Shown one piece after another: positions 10,584 through 18,687 of a stretch of DNA of 64,000 nucleotides. The stretch comes from Colwellia piezophila ATCC BAA-637 (lineage in GTDB: Bacteria > Pseudomonadota > Gammaproteobacteria > Enterobacterales > Alteromonadaceae). Both the position numbers and the translations under genes were made by a program. The DNA lies in NCBI RefSeq assembly GCF_000378625.1, contig NZ_KB905166.1, forward strand, positions 62,001-126,000, given 5' to 3'. The number at the start of each line of letters is the position of its first letter. The first letter of the stretch is position 1. Under the pieces are notes generated by a model. It worked only from the letters and a program-made list of their open reading frames with translations, ran no database searches and was not told the origin of the DNA.

Positions 10584-13526
10584 ATGACAGTAACAAGCAA
10601 TTATCAAGTAGGTGGCAGTATAGCGGCCGATTCTACCCGCTATATTCAACGAGAAGCGGATATAGCCTTGTTGTCTGCCCTGAAAAACAGAGAATTATGT
10701 TATGTCTTTAATTCTCGACAAATGGGTAAATCATCATTGTTGCTGAAAATAAAATCACAACTTCAGCAAGAAAATTATCGCTGCTGTTTTGTCGATATGA
10801 GTCGTATCGGTAGTGTTCATATCACGCTAGAGCAATGGTATGGCGGTATAGTAGCTGAGATCTGGCGTGGTTTTTCTTATGCCCCAGGTAATGCTGTTTT
10901 TCAATGGTGGAGCACATTAGGCGATATTTCAGCGGCGCAAAAACTGGCGGCGTTGCTCGATAAAATCATTGACGATAGTGAAGTAGGGCAAGAGTTTGTC
11001 ATCTTTTTTGATGAAGTTGACAGCGTGTTAAGTTTACCTTTTTCTGCCGATGATTTTTTCTCGGTGATTCGTGCTTGTTATAATCAGCGCGCCAACCAAG
11101 CCAAAATGAAGCGCTTGCAGTTTGCGCTTTTTGGCGTGGCTTTACCCTCAGATTTAATGTCTGACCCACAGCGTTCACCCTTTAATATTGGCCGGGCCAT
11201 TGCCTTACAAGGATTTAAATTTGAAAAGTCGCTAGCGCTCGCTACAGGGTTAAATGTTGACCATCTTGATAATAAGAAACTGTTAGCACAAGTTTTAGCG
11301 TGGAGCTTTGGTCAGCCGTTTTTAACACAGAAAATATGCCAGCTGATTGCCGACAATAAAGACAATAGGTTAAGGCTTAATGAGCAAGACTGGCTGGCTG
11401 AGTTATTGGCGGAAAAAATTATCGATGATTGGGTGCGCAAAGATAATCCCGAGCATTTACGCACCATCCGTGATCGTTTGTTGTTAGATGATAATCAAGC
11501 GACATTTAATCTAGATATTTATCAGCAATTATTGTCCAGTGCTGATGAGTCGCTGATGGTAGATGAAAATATCGACTACAGCCGTTTGTTATTAACGGGC
11601 TTAATTAATATAGAACAAGGGAAAATTACTGTTCGCGCTAAAGTCTATCGGCAAGTATTTAATATCCGTTGGTTAGAACAGGCTATCGCCAATCGCCGTC
11701 CCTACGGCGAGAAATTAACCTTGTGGCAACTTGGGGAAGATAGCCGTTGGTTATTGGCCGGTGACGAACTCAATAGCGCGAATCACTGGGCAAAAGGTAA
11801 ACACTTACCTGAACTTGACCATAGTTTTATTGCCGCTAGTCAAAGTCAGGAAAACCAACAAGTACAGGCTTGGAATCAAAAGTTACAAGCTGAAATTCAA
11901 CAACGGCAACAGGTTGAAGATAAATTAAAGCAAACTTTAGTGCTGCTTGAACAAGCAAAGGCCAAAGCAGAGCAAGCAAACTTGGCTAAAACTGACTTTC
12001 TCGCCCGGGTAAGTCATGAAGTAAGAACACCGATCAATAACATTCTTGGTCTCAGTTATTTGGCTCTACAGCCAGATAACGCCAAGCAACAGCAAGATTA
12101 TTTGAGCAAAATTCACCATGCCAGTACTTATATGTTGGCTGTGGTTAACGATATTGTCGATATTGGCAAACTAGAGCGTAATGAGCTGGTACTTAATCAG
12201 CAAGCCTTTTTACTCACGGATGTCTTTGATAATATTAACGACTTGCTTGGTACTAGATTACGGGATAAAAATTTACACTTGCGCAGCAACATTGCTCAAA
12301 CGCATTTTCCTATGCTTATGGGCGATGCCATGAGATTACAGCAATTATTAGTAAACTTAATTACCAATGCGATTAAACATACCGAGCAAGGCACTATTAC
12401 TATTGCGGTTAATGCCAGCAATTCAGATAAAGAGCAGCTTAGTTTAACTTTTGTGGTCAACGATACCGGTAATGGCATATCCAACAAAGCCGTAGCGGGG
12501 CAGGTATCACAGCATGCTGATAGTGTTATACCGGTCGGCTTAGGCTTAAGCCTGTGTTGTCAACTGGCAGAGTTAATGGCTGATGAAGCCGACAGCAGTG
12601 CGGGCCTCAAGGTAAACAGCAGCCCAACAACAGGTTGTCAATTTAGCTTTACCTGCCGCTTTACTTTGGCGGCTGATGCCAAACAATGTATTGAGAAAAT
12701 GCCCAACAGTGAGCCATTATCAGCTCAAGTTATAGATACTGTCGTCGGTGCGCAGTGTGCTAACAAACGCATTTTAGTCGTTGAAGATGATGATATTAAT
12801 CAGCAAATTATGCAGGAGTTACTTAGGCCGTTAGCTTTATTAGTAGAGATTGCCGTTAACGGTCAACAAGCGCTTAAAGTGCTGACTGAGCAACGTTTTG
12901 ATTTGGTGTTAATGGACATAGAAATGCCAATTATGGATGGCATCACCGCGATTAAACAAATACGTAAATTTGCCAGTAAAGCGCCAGAAGTCTATGAAAA
13001 TTTGGTTAACTTGCCTGTCATTGCGATGACGGCGCATGCTTTAATTGACGATCAACGGCGCTTTATCGACTTAGGTTTTAATGAATATTTAGCTAAACCT
13101 ATTGATCCCATCGTCCTAACTCAGCGAGTAAGCCATTGGTTAGCTCGAGCTGAGCAATCTCATCAACATAAGCTACCAGTGGTTAAAGAACGCATTATTT
13201 TAGTGGATAAACTAGCGGATAATTTACGCTTGATGTCGGCAAATTTAAAAAGTCACTACAGTATTCTCGCGACCACGAGTATAGAAAAAGCGCTAGTTAT
13301 CGCGCAAAAGTCACCATTGCCAACGGCAATATTACTAAGCGAGTCTTTTTCCAAGCAACAAGATCCCCAATCATTGGTTTTATGTCGTCAGATTATACAG
13401 CTGTCGATATCTTTAAATATTCCTCTGGTGGCTATTGTAGAACAAGCATGCACGCCATCCTTAGATACTGGTGTCGATAAGTCAGTGTCTCCAGAGCAGT
13501 TACAATTATTATTGGCAATAGCATAA
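10584..13526 (+). CDS. AAA-like (AAA_35) NTPase fused to hybrid histidine kinase
   Basis: A 980-residue protein from ATG 10584. An upstream in-frame start at 10527 would overlap the previous gene. The N-terminal ATPase has Walker A SRQMGKSSLL (K49) and an acidic FVIFFDEVDSV segment. A coiled coil near 425-470 leads into HisKA (H478 in VSHEVRTPIN), HATPase (NLITNAIKHT, NDTGNGI) and a receiver with D778 in LMDIEMPIMDG. A last segment (about 870-980) looks like a receiver that has lost its phosphoacceptor. There is no membrane helix, so it is a cytosolic kinase whose sensor is an NTPase. It lacks an HPt, which the first gene of the operon could supply. This is an unusual architecture. Confidence 0.85.
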   Translation: MTVTSNYQVGGSIAADSTRYIQREADIALLSALKNRELCYVFNSRQMGKSSLLLKIKSQLQQENYRCCFVDMSRIGSVHITLEQWYGGIVAEIWRGFSYAPGNAVFQWWSTLGDISAAQKLAALLDKIIDDSEVGQEFVIFFDEVDSVLSLPFSADDFFSVIRACYNQRANQAKMKRLQFALFGVALPSDLMSDPQRSPFNIGRAIALQGFKFEKSLALATGLNVDHLDNKKLLAQVLAWSFGQPFLTQKICQLIADNKDNRLRLNEQDWLAELLAEKIIDDWVRKDNPEHLRTIRDRLLLDDNQATFNLDIYQQLLSSADESLMVDENIDYSRLLLTGLINIEQGKITVRAKVYRQVFNIRWLEQAIANRRPYGEKLTLWQLGEDSRWLLAGDELNSANHWAKGKHLPELDHSFIAASQSQENQQVQAWNQKLQAEIQQRQQVEDKLKQTLVLLEQAKAKAEQANLAKTDFLARVSHEVRTPINNILGLSYLALQPDNAKQQQDYLSKIHHASTYMLAVVNDIVDIGKLERNELVLNQQAFLLTDVFDNINDLLGTRLRDKNLHLRSNIAQTHFPMLMGDAMRLQQLLVNLITNAIKHTEQGTITIAVNASNSDKEQLSLTFVVNDTGNGISNKAVAGQVSQHADSVIPVGLGLSLCCQLAELMADEADSSAGLKVNSSPTTGCQFSFTCRFTLAADAKQCIEKMPNSEPLSAQVIDTVVGAQCANKRILVVEDDDINQQIMQELLRPLALLVEIAVNGQQALKVLTEQRFDLVLMDIEMPIMDGITAIKQIRKFASKAPEVYENLVNLPVIAMTAHALIDDQRRFIDLGFNEYLAKPIDPIVLTQRVSHWLARAEQSHQHKLPVVKERIILVDKLADNLRLMSANLKSHYSILATTSIEKALVIAQKSPLPTAILLSESFSKQQDPQSLVLCRQIIQLSISLNIPLVAIVEQACTPSLDTGVDKSVSPEQLQLLLAIA

Positions 13527-13692
13527 TCATTTAGCAACAAAACTGAGCAACGAAGTTGAAAGTACACATTCGTCAGCTTAAAACACACATACCTTAACCC
13601 GTTTACTGGCTATGATAGCGATATCAAGTAAACGAATTGCTCGCGAATTGATTTGTTAACTCTCCCTTAGTGTTTTTTTGATAACACATTTT

Positions 13693-13724
13693 GCCGAGTA
13701 CCCTTAGGGGACTCGGCTTTTTTT
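13693..13724 (+). terminator. Rho-independent terminator after the signalling operon
   Basis: GCCGAGT pairs with ACTCGGC, with CCC-TTA-GGG nested inside, followed by seven T residues. It lies 167 bases after the hybrid kinase gene and before the sulfatase. Confidence 0.9.
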
Positions 13725-13788
13725 ATTGTGCCGCTAAAATTGCCCCTTGGTAAATGCCAAGTACTCTGTTTACACACTTTTCCTTGCT

Positions 13789-13846
13789 CTTTGTACACAT
13801 TCAAAAGTCTTTAGTTCTCGTAAACTTGTTAGCAAGTTAAAGCTAA
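13789..13846 (+). promoter_or_regulatory. Upstream motif of the sulfatase gene, shared with 15814-15870
   Basis: TTTGTACACAT followed about 16 bases later by GTTCTCG-TAAACTTGT and AAGTTAA. The same series of words stands upstream of the gene at 15948 with the same order and nearly the same spacing. It may be a promoter plus operator for co-regulation. No known factor is assigned. Confidence 0.5.
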
Positions 13847-13902
13847 ATATTTCAGAAAACTTGATAACCCAACAACTAAACTAAAAAAAAGAAGGAACTT
13901 CC

Positions 13903-15597
13903 ATGAAAATCAACACCGAAAAAACACTTTTTAACAAACGATTCAAACCAACGCTATTAGCAAGCATATCTGTTGCGGCTATGACCCTATTGCCAAGCCT
14001 GAGCGCGACAGCAGCAACTAAAGCTAATTTGATTCATGATGCTGAGCAAAATATTTTGCAGGAACAGTTCGGAGAAAAATGGGCCAAACAAGATGTAGGT
14101 TTGCAAAAGAAACTCGATGCGCTGTATAAGAAACACGGTAAACGACCCAATATTATCCATATCATGTGGGACGATACTAGCTTTGGCGAAGTCGGTATTA
14201 AAGCGTTCAATAAAATTCGTGGTTTTGATACCCCCAATATAAATAAGATGGGTGAAGAAGGTATTGTTTTTACTCGCATGTATAGTGAACCTTCATGTAC
14301 GCCAACACGAGCAGCAGCCTTAACGGGTCGATTAGCCGTGCGAAGTGGTATGCATACAGTGTCTTTCCCGCCAGAAGGTGGTGGTTTGCCAGCGGAAGAA
14401 GTGACCATTGCTGAGGTGCTATCTGAAGCAGGTTATAGCACCTCATTTGTCGGTAAAGGTCATATGGGCGACATCGAAGAAAGTTATCTGCACAACCAAG
14501 GCTTTGATGAAGCACAGTTTTCTATGTATAACCAGTTCCCGCCCGCGATGTGGCATGCGACAGGTCAAGCGGCTAACGCAACAATAGGTTTGTTGCCTGA
14601 TATGCATGAGAAAAAATATTTGGTCGATGCTACTTGGCGTCCAGATGGTTACATTATGGATATCCAAGGTAAAAAGGGTGGCCTAGCTCGCGAAACTTTA
14701 TCAGCGGGTTATGACGTGGCTTTAGGGAATTATCGTAAGCTAATTGAAATGCATCAAGAAAATGCTTTAGGTTTTATTAAGCGCAAAGCTAAAGATGACA
14801 AACCATTTTATCTGGCTTACTGGCCCAATGTTTATGACCTAATGAGAGATGGGCAAGAAATAACCACAAGCAACAGTACCCCGTTTGCACAAAATATGGA
14901 GCGCTTAGATCGCCATGTTGGTGAAATATTAGCCGAGTTGAAAAAACAAGGTATCTCTGAAAACACCATTGTAGTTGCTATGGCTGATAATGGCCCGATG
15001 GAAGAGTTAGCTGGCGCAATGTACCAGAACGTTTTTAATGGTGGTAAAGGTAGTTATAAAGAAGGTGGTATCCGTGTTACAGCTTTTGCTCAATGGCCAG
15101 GCATGATTGAAAAAGGTCAATATGTTGGTGACATGATTACTGTTCATGATTTATTTACGACATTCGCCCGCATAGGTGATGCGATGGAGTATATCCCAAC
15201 AGACAGAGTAATTGATGGTATTGACCAAACTGCGGTATTTCTAGCAGGTGATGGTAACAGTCGTCGTGATTATTATCATGTTTATACAGGCACAACACAT
15301 GCTGCCACGATCAAGCAACAATACAAGCGTGTATGGGTTGGTGACCGTCCAGGATTAGTTAAAAATAATTTCTTCGACTTGTATCAAGACCCTCGTGAAA
15401 TGCGTGGCATGATGGCGCAATTTCTTTGGGCTTGGGGACCTTTTGATATGATGAAACATCGTCATGAGAATATGAATGCGAAATATCCATTCACTCCGAC
15501 TCGTCACGGTATTCCTTTTGAAGGTATTACCAACTTAAGACCTGAAAGTAAGGTTTTTCAAGAAACAGTGAGAAAATCATTTGCTAAAGTAGAATAG
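13903..15597 (+). CDS. Secreted sulfatase (arylsulfatase family)
   Basis: A 564-residue protein with a signal peptide ending near ATAA (about residue 38). The type I sulfatase signature CTPTRAAALTGR is present, with C132 as the residue converted to formylglycine. Metal-ligand text WDDTSFGEVG sits before it and ADNGP later, as expected for the alkaline-phosphatase fold. It hydrolyses sulfate esters; the substrate is unknown, but marine algal polysaccharides or aryl sulfates are plausible. The ribosome site GAAGGAA precedes ATG 13903. Activity needs a formylglycine-generating enzyme, which is not in this window. A single gene between two terminators. Confidence 0.9.
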   Translation: MKINTEKTLFNKRFKPTLLASISVAAMTLLPSLSATAATKANLIHDAEQNILQEQFGEKWAKQDVGLQKKLDALYKKHGKRPNIIHIMWDDTSFGEVGIKAFNKIRGFDTPNINKMGEEGIVFTRMYSEPSCTPTRAAALTGRLAVRSGMHTVSFPPEGGGLPAEEVTIAEVLSEAGYSTSFVGKGHMGDIEESYLHNQGFDEAQFSMYNQFPPAMWHATGQAANATIGLLPDMHEKKYLVDATWRPDGYIMDIQGKKGGLARETLSAGYDVALGNYRKLIEMHQENALGFIKRKAKDDKPFYLAYWPNVYDLMRDGQEITTSNSTPFAQNMERLDRHVGEILAELKKQGISENTIVVAMADNGPMEELAGAMYQNVFNGGKGSYKEGGIRVTAFAQWPGMIEKGQYVGDMITVHDLFTTFARIGDAMEYIPTDRVIDGIDQTAVFLAGDGNSRRDYYHVYTGTTHAATIKQQYKRVWVGDRPGLVKNNFFDLYQDPREMRGMMAQFLWAWGPFDMMKHRHENMNAKYPFTPTRHGIPFEGITNLRPESKVFQETVRKSFAKVE

Positions 15598-15624
15598 CGC
15601 TATTGATTAAAACGGGAATGAAAG

Positions 15625-15649
15625 GCGAGTTGAATAACTCGCATTTTTT
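15625..15649 (+). terminator. Rho-independent terminator after the sulfatase gene
   Basis: GCGAGTT-GAAT-AACTCGC followed by A and six T residues, 28 bases after the stop codon. A second hairpin (AAGAGGTGA / TCGCCTCTT, 15695-15719) follows without a clean T run and may be a back-up. Confidence 0.85.
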
Positions 15650-15813
15650 CATTTATTGAAACGCTGAATTCTAAATAATACGAGAATGTAATTAAAGAGG
15701 TGATAAGTTGTCGCCTCTTATTATTATATGCCTTGAACAAGCTAATCAGCAAAACGACTCATTATAACCATTATTTATCGCTTCATTTTAATTACAACAC
15801 ACATTGGTAACAC

Positions 15814-15870
15814 TTTTGTACACATCAATAAATACAGTGTTCGCTAAACTAGTCCGTAAGTTAACACTAA
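15814..15870 (+). promoter_or_regulatory. Upstream motif shared with the sulfatase promoter region
   Basis: TTTTGTACACAT, then GTGTTCGCTAAACTAGT and AAGTTAA, aligns with 13789-13846 upstream of the sulfatase. It lies about 78 bases before ATG 15948. The repeat of both blocks in the same order suggests a common regulator or promoter class. Confidence 0.5.
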
Positions 15871-15919
15871 GGTGTTTAATAAAACTAAACGCAACAAACA
15901 AAAAATAATTGAATTTAAT

Positions 15920-15934
15920 TATACCTTCGGTATA
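15920..15934 (+). promoter_or_regulatory. TTCG-loop hairpin just before the ribosome site of the gene at 15948
   Basis: TATACC-TTCG-GGTATA-like palindrome (TATACCTTCGGTATA), which in RNA would give a stable UUCG tetraloop. It ends 3 bases before GGAG (15938-15941), the ribosome site for ATG 15948. It could influence translation or mRNA stability; this is not proven. Confidence 0.4.
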
Positions 15935-15947
15935 TATGGAGATAACG

Positions 15948-16706
15948 ATGAAAAACTTAATGAAGAGTTCGGTATTGGCTGTAACGCTACTTGTTTCAGC
16001 TAATGTCTTAGCTGACGTTTTAGTACTAAAAGATGGTCAAACCTTAAAAGGCACTTTAGTTTCTCGCGATGCTAATAATGTAGTATTTGATATTGCCGGC
16101 CAACAGTTAAGTTTTCCATCAGCCCAAGTTAAAAGTATCAGTTTTGGCGATGAGGTCACTGTGCCAACGGCCAATGCCAGTGCGAAGGCTAGTCAGGAGC
16201 AAGTCAGTGAAGAAGTAATAGCAGGGCAGGTCACAGTGCCCGCAGGTACTCGAGTCATGGTACAAATATCAAGCTCGATTGACAGTAAAAAACACGGCAC
16301 AGGTCACAGATTTACAGCTCGTTTGGAAGCCGATTTAATGGCCAATAATATTGTGGTAGCGCCTCGTGGTAGTACCATCTATGGCGTAGTCGCCGCAGCT
16401 AAGCAGTCAGGACGAGCTAGAGGCAATTCAAGCTTAGAGCTGACCTTTACCGATATCATGATCAATAACCAGATGAAACCTATTCTAACTTCTGCTGTGA
16501 AAGCAGTTACCGAGAGCACAGGTAAAGCGACCGTGGGCAGAACAGCAAGGCTTGCCGCTGTCGGTGGTTTAGCTAATGGTTCTAAGGGCGCTAAAAATGC
16601 AGCTAAAGTTGGCCTTGGCGTTTCTTTACTTACCAGCGGAAACTCTATCAATATACCCGCAGGTACTTTATTAGAATTTCAATTAGCAGCGCCTTTAGCG
16701 AGCTAA
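15948..16706 (+). CDS. Periplasmic/secreted protein of unknown function
   Basis: A 252-residue protein. ATG 15948 with GGAG at 15938 is chosen over an in-frame start at 15909. The signal peptide ends near VLAD (about 22). The first part (about 23-65) is a short beta-rich module (VLVLKDGQTLKGTLVSRD, then QLSFPSAQVKSISF). The second half, with VTVPAGTRVMVQ, a central RGNSSLELTF and a Gly/Ala-rich stretch before IPAGTLLEFQLAAPL, loosely recalls the TrbI/VirB10 C-terminal fold. The function is unknown. It shares an upstream motif with the sulfatase gene. Confidence 0.7.
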   Translation: MKNLMKSSVLAVTLLVSANVLADVLVLKDGQTLKGTLVSRDANNVVFDIAGQQLSFPSAQVKSISFGDEVTVPTANASAKASQEQVSEEVIAGQVTVPAGTRVMVQISSSIDSKKHGTGHRFTARLEADLMANNIVVAPRGSTIYGVVAAAKQSGRARGNSSLELTFTDIMINNQMKPILTSAVKAVTESTGKATVGRTARLAAVGGLANGSKGAKNAAKVGLGVSLLTSGNSINIPAGTLLEFQLAAPLAS

Positions 16707-16813
16707 TTTAACGCATGCAATTCTCCAATGAGTAATATGCTCATTGGTAATTCAGCCTGTTTTCTTAAAGTAGCTGGCAGGCTATCAATAATGATTAATT
16801 CAATGGAAAAGCA

Positions 16814-17335
16814 ATGAAAAAATTAATTTTAGTACTATTAAGTTCTTTTACTCTCTTGGCATGTTCTGCCGTACCTAAAGATATGAATATCGCAGCAGAA
16901 ACGGACCCAAAGGTTAACCTTAGCGGCTACAAGACTTTTGCCTGGTTGGGTGATGCCACCATTATCTATGATGAAATAGGTCGCTGGGAAAGCCCAGGCT
17001 TTGATGCCGATAGCGAAGCCAAATTCAACATAGATCAAGAATTAAGAGCTAAGGGTTTTACAGAAAAATCAGACAGTCCCGATATGCTAATCACTTTTAT
17101 CGCCGGCGTTGATATGGACAATATTGAATTGATTATAAACGAGGAAACTCAGCTCGAAACGTTAGAAAACATCCCTAAAGGAGCCTTAGTTGTCGCCATT
17201 TTTGATGCCAGCACTGGTCAGTCTATCTGGATTGGTATGGCCGAAGCAGATTTACAACAAGATGTCGGAAGCCAAGTAGCGAAAGAAAGATTGCATTTTG
17301 CCGTCAACGAAATGTTCAAGAAAATGAAAATATAA
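16814..17335 (+). CDS. DUF4136-like lipoprotein
   Basis: A 173-residue protein with the lipobox LLAC (Cys at 17). The body has the DUF4136 pattern: SGYKTFAWLGD near the start, a long helix with FNIDQELRAKGF, SPDMLITFIAGV, and the late GQSIWIGMAEADL followed by a helix ending at FKKMKI. It is predicted to be an outer-membrane-anchored periplasmic protein of unknown function. It lies 107 bases after the previous gene in the same direction. Confidence 0.75.
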   Translation: MKKLILVLLSSFTLLACSAVPKDMNIAAETDPKVNLSGYKTFAWLGDATIIYDEIGRWESPGFDADSEAKFNIDQELRAKGFTEKSDSPDMLITFIAGVDMDNIELIINEETQLETLENIPKGALVVAIFDASTGQSIWIGMAEADLQQDVGSQVAKERLHFAVNEMFKKMKI

Positions 17336-17398
17336 AACGATAAGTTAACAACAGACAATTAAATAACTTATTTATTACCTTATATACAACTAGGAAGC

Positions 17399-17764
17399 AT
17401 GATGAAAAAAATAATTTTACCTTTAGTTTTATTGAGCAGCTCAGTATTTGCCACACAGTCATCAACCGATAATCAATCCGGTGAAATCGAATTATTATTG
17501 TCCGAAGCTGCGAGTAAATTAATTTACCTTAATAATGATTGTAATAAGCCTATAGATCCGCAGAAATTTAAAGAACTGGCAAAAATTAAGGCCTTTAGTG
17601 AAGGTCATATGTCCATCGAAGGTATTAGCTGGGAGAAAACCAAACGTAAAGCTAACAAAATGTATGGTGCTCTTAAAATAGAAGCACCATTAGGTGAGTA
17701 TTGTCAGGAATTTCGAGAAGATATCCGAGGTCACTATAAATTTCTTAAAGACACTAGTGTTTAG
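17399..17764 (+). CDS. Small secreted protein, unknown function
   Basis: A 121-residue protein with a signal peptide ending near VFAT (about 19). TAGGAAGC precedes tandem ATGs at 17399 and 17402. The mature part is helical, with two Cys residues (NDCNKP and EYCQEF) that could form a disulfide. No family is recognised. A strong terminator follows at 17780-17807. Confidence 0.65.
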   Translation: MMKKIILPLVLLSSSVFATQSSTDNQSGEIELLLSEAASKLIYLNNDCNKPIDPQKFKELAKIKAFSEGHMSIEGISWEKTKRKANKMYGALKIEAPLGEYCQEFREDIRGHYKFLKDTSV

Positions 17765-17779
17765 AAATTAGACCTCAAG

Positions 17780-17807
17780 CCGCTAATCGAAAGATTAGCG
17801 GTTTTTT
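17780..17807 (+). terminator. Rho-independent terminator
   Basis: CCGCTAATC-GAAA-GATTAGCGG followed by six T residues, 15 bases after the stop at 17764. Confidence 0.95.
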
Positions 17808-17869
17808 ATGTTCTGGAGCTTTAATTTAACCAGGTAAAAAGCTTTGCCGTACACTAGCCAAATGACTTC

Positions 17870-18046
17870 TTATACTTTAAATCGTAAAACAAAACGGTCA
17901 GTTTTTCCTCTCACCGATGGCTCAAATACCATTTTACTGTAATCGTTATTAGCACTTTTAAGAAAATTAGCCTCAGTATCTAATACAAAGCTGACTTCAT
18001 TAAATTCATCACGTACATCTTGATAATGACTTATAACCGTAAAAAG
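17870..18046 (-). pseudogene. Gene relic, 3' end of an unknown protein
   Basis: A 58-codon minus-strand frame without a start, bounded by stops at 18047-18049 and 17870-17872. It reads like real protein (SHYQDVRDEFNEVSFVLD, later RGKTDRFVLRFKV). It is probably the C-terminal remnant of a decayed gene. No family is recognised. Confidence 0.4.
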
Positions 18047-18271
18047 TTATCGGAATTTTCGTTATACTGCTCAGTGTAATTCTAGGCATACGCGTACAAG
18101 AGCCAATTGCTCAATCGCTTAAATATCACGAATTTATGGATAATCGAACATTTATTTATGTACCTAAATTTCTAAAGGTTTCTGCCAACCTAGCATTTCT
18201 TATATGTTTTCCTCCATGCGAGGACTGAACAAAGGAACAATTACGGAACGATATTAAAAGGGAAGTTAATT

Positions 18272-18499
18272 ATGGTATCGCGTTACCTAGATTATTTCTG
18301 TAAGTGCTACTGTATATAGGAAGTGGTGCAGGGTACAGGTAAAACCCCAAGTGGACAATATTATAGTAAACGCATCAAAATCGTTGGAGAAATAGCTGCG
18401 CAGGAGGTATTTAAATATGCTGAAACAGGATTCGAGCAAGGCGGTCAATTACAAAAACATCAAGCCACACCAAAATATAAAGCTAATAACTTATGTTAA
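18272..18499 (+). pseudogene. Gene relic with an in-frame stop
   Basis: The frame runs from ATG 18272 to TAA 18497-18499, broken by TAG at 18317-18319. After the break it reads GTGKTPSGQYYSKRIKIVG and continues to KYKANNLC. The protein-like text on both sides of one stop suggests a decayed small gene rather than chance. The family is unknown. Confidence 0.4.
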
Positions 18500-18630
18500 T
18501 AACTTATGTTAATAATAAAGAGGTTATTTTCGGGTTAGTTTCTTTGTTTTATATTGGAATAAAGGCATTGTTATTGGCAAGTGTTAATCTAAAACATTCA
18601 TCACAAGTGATAGATACCAAGCTTGTGAAT

Positions 18631-18664
18631 AACAAAAGTAGCAGATTACTTTGCTACTTTTGTT
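18631..18664. terminator. Hairpin between convergent relic and oligopeptidase B gene
   Basis: AACAAAAGTAGC pairs with GCTACTTTTGTT around a 10-base loop. T-rich arms on both strands fit a bidirectional terminator. It is placed 24 bases beyond the stop of the minus-strand gene ending at 18688. Confidence 0.65.
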
Positions 18665-18687
18665 CAGGTATCTTTAATAAAGTATCT

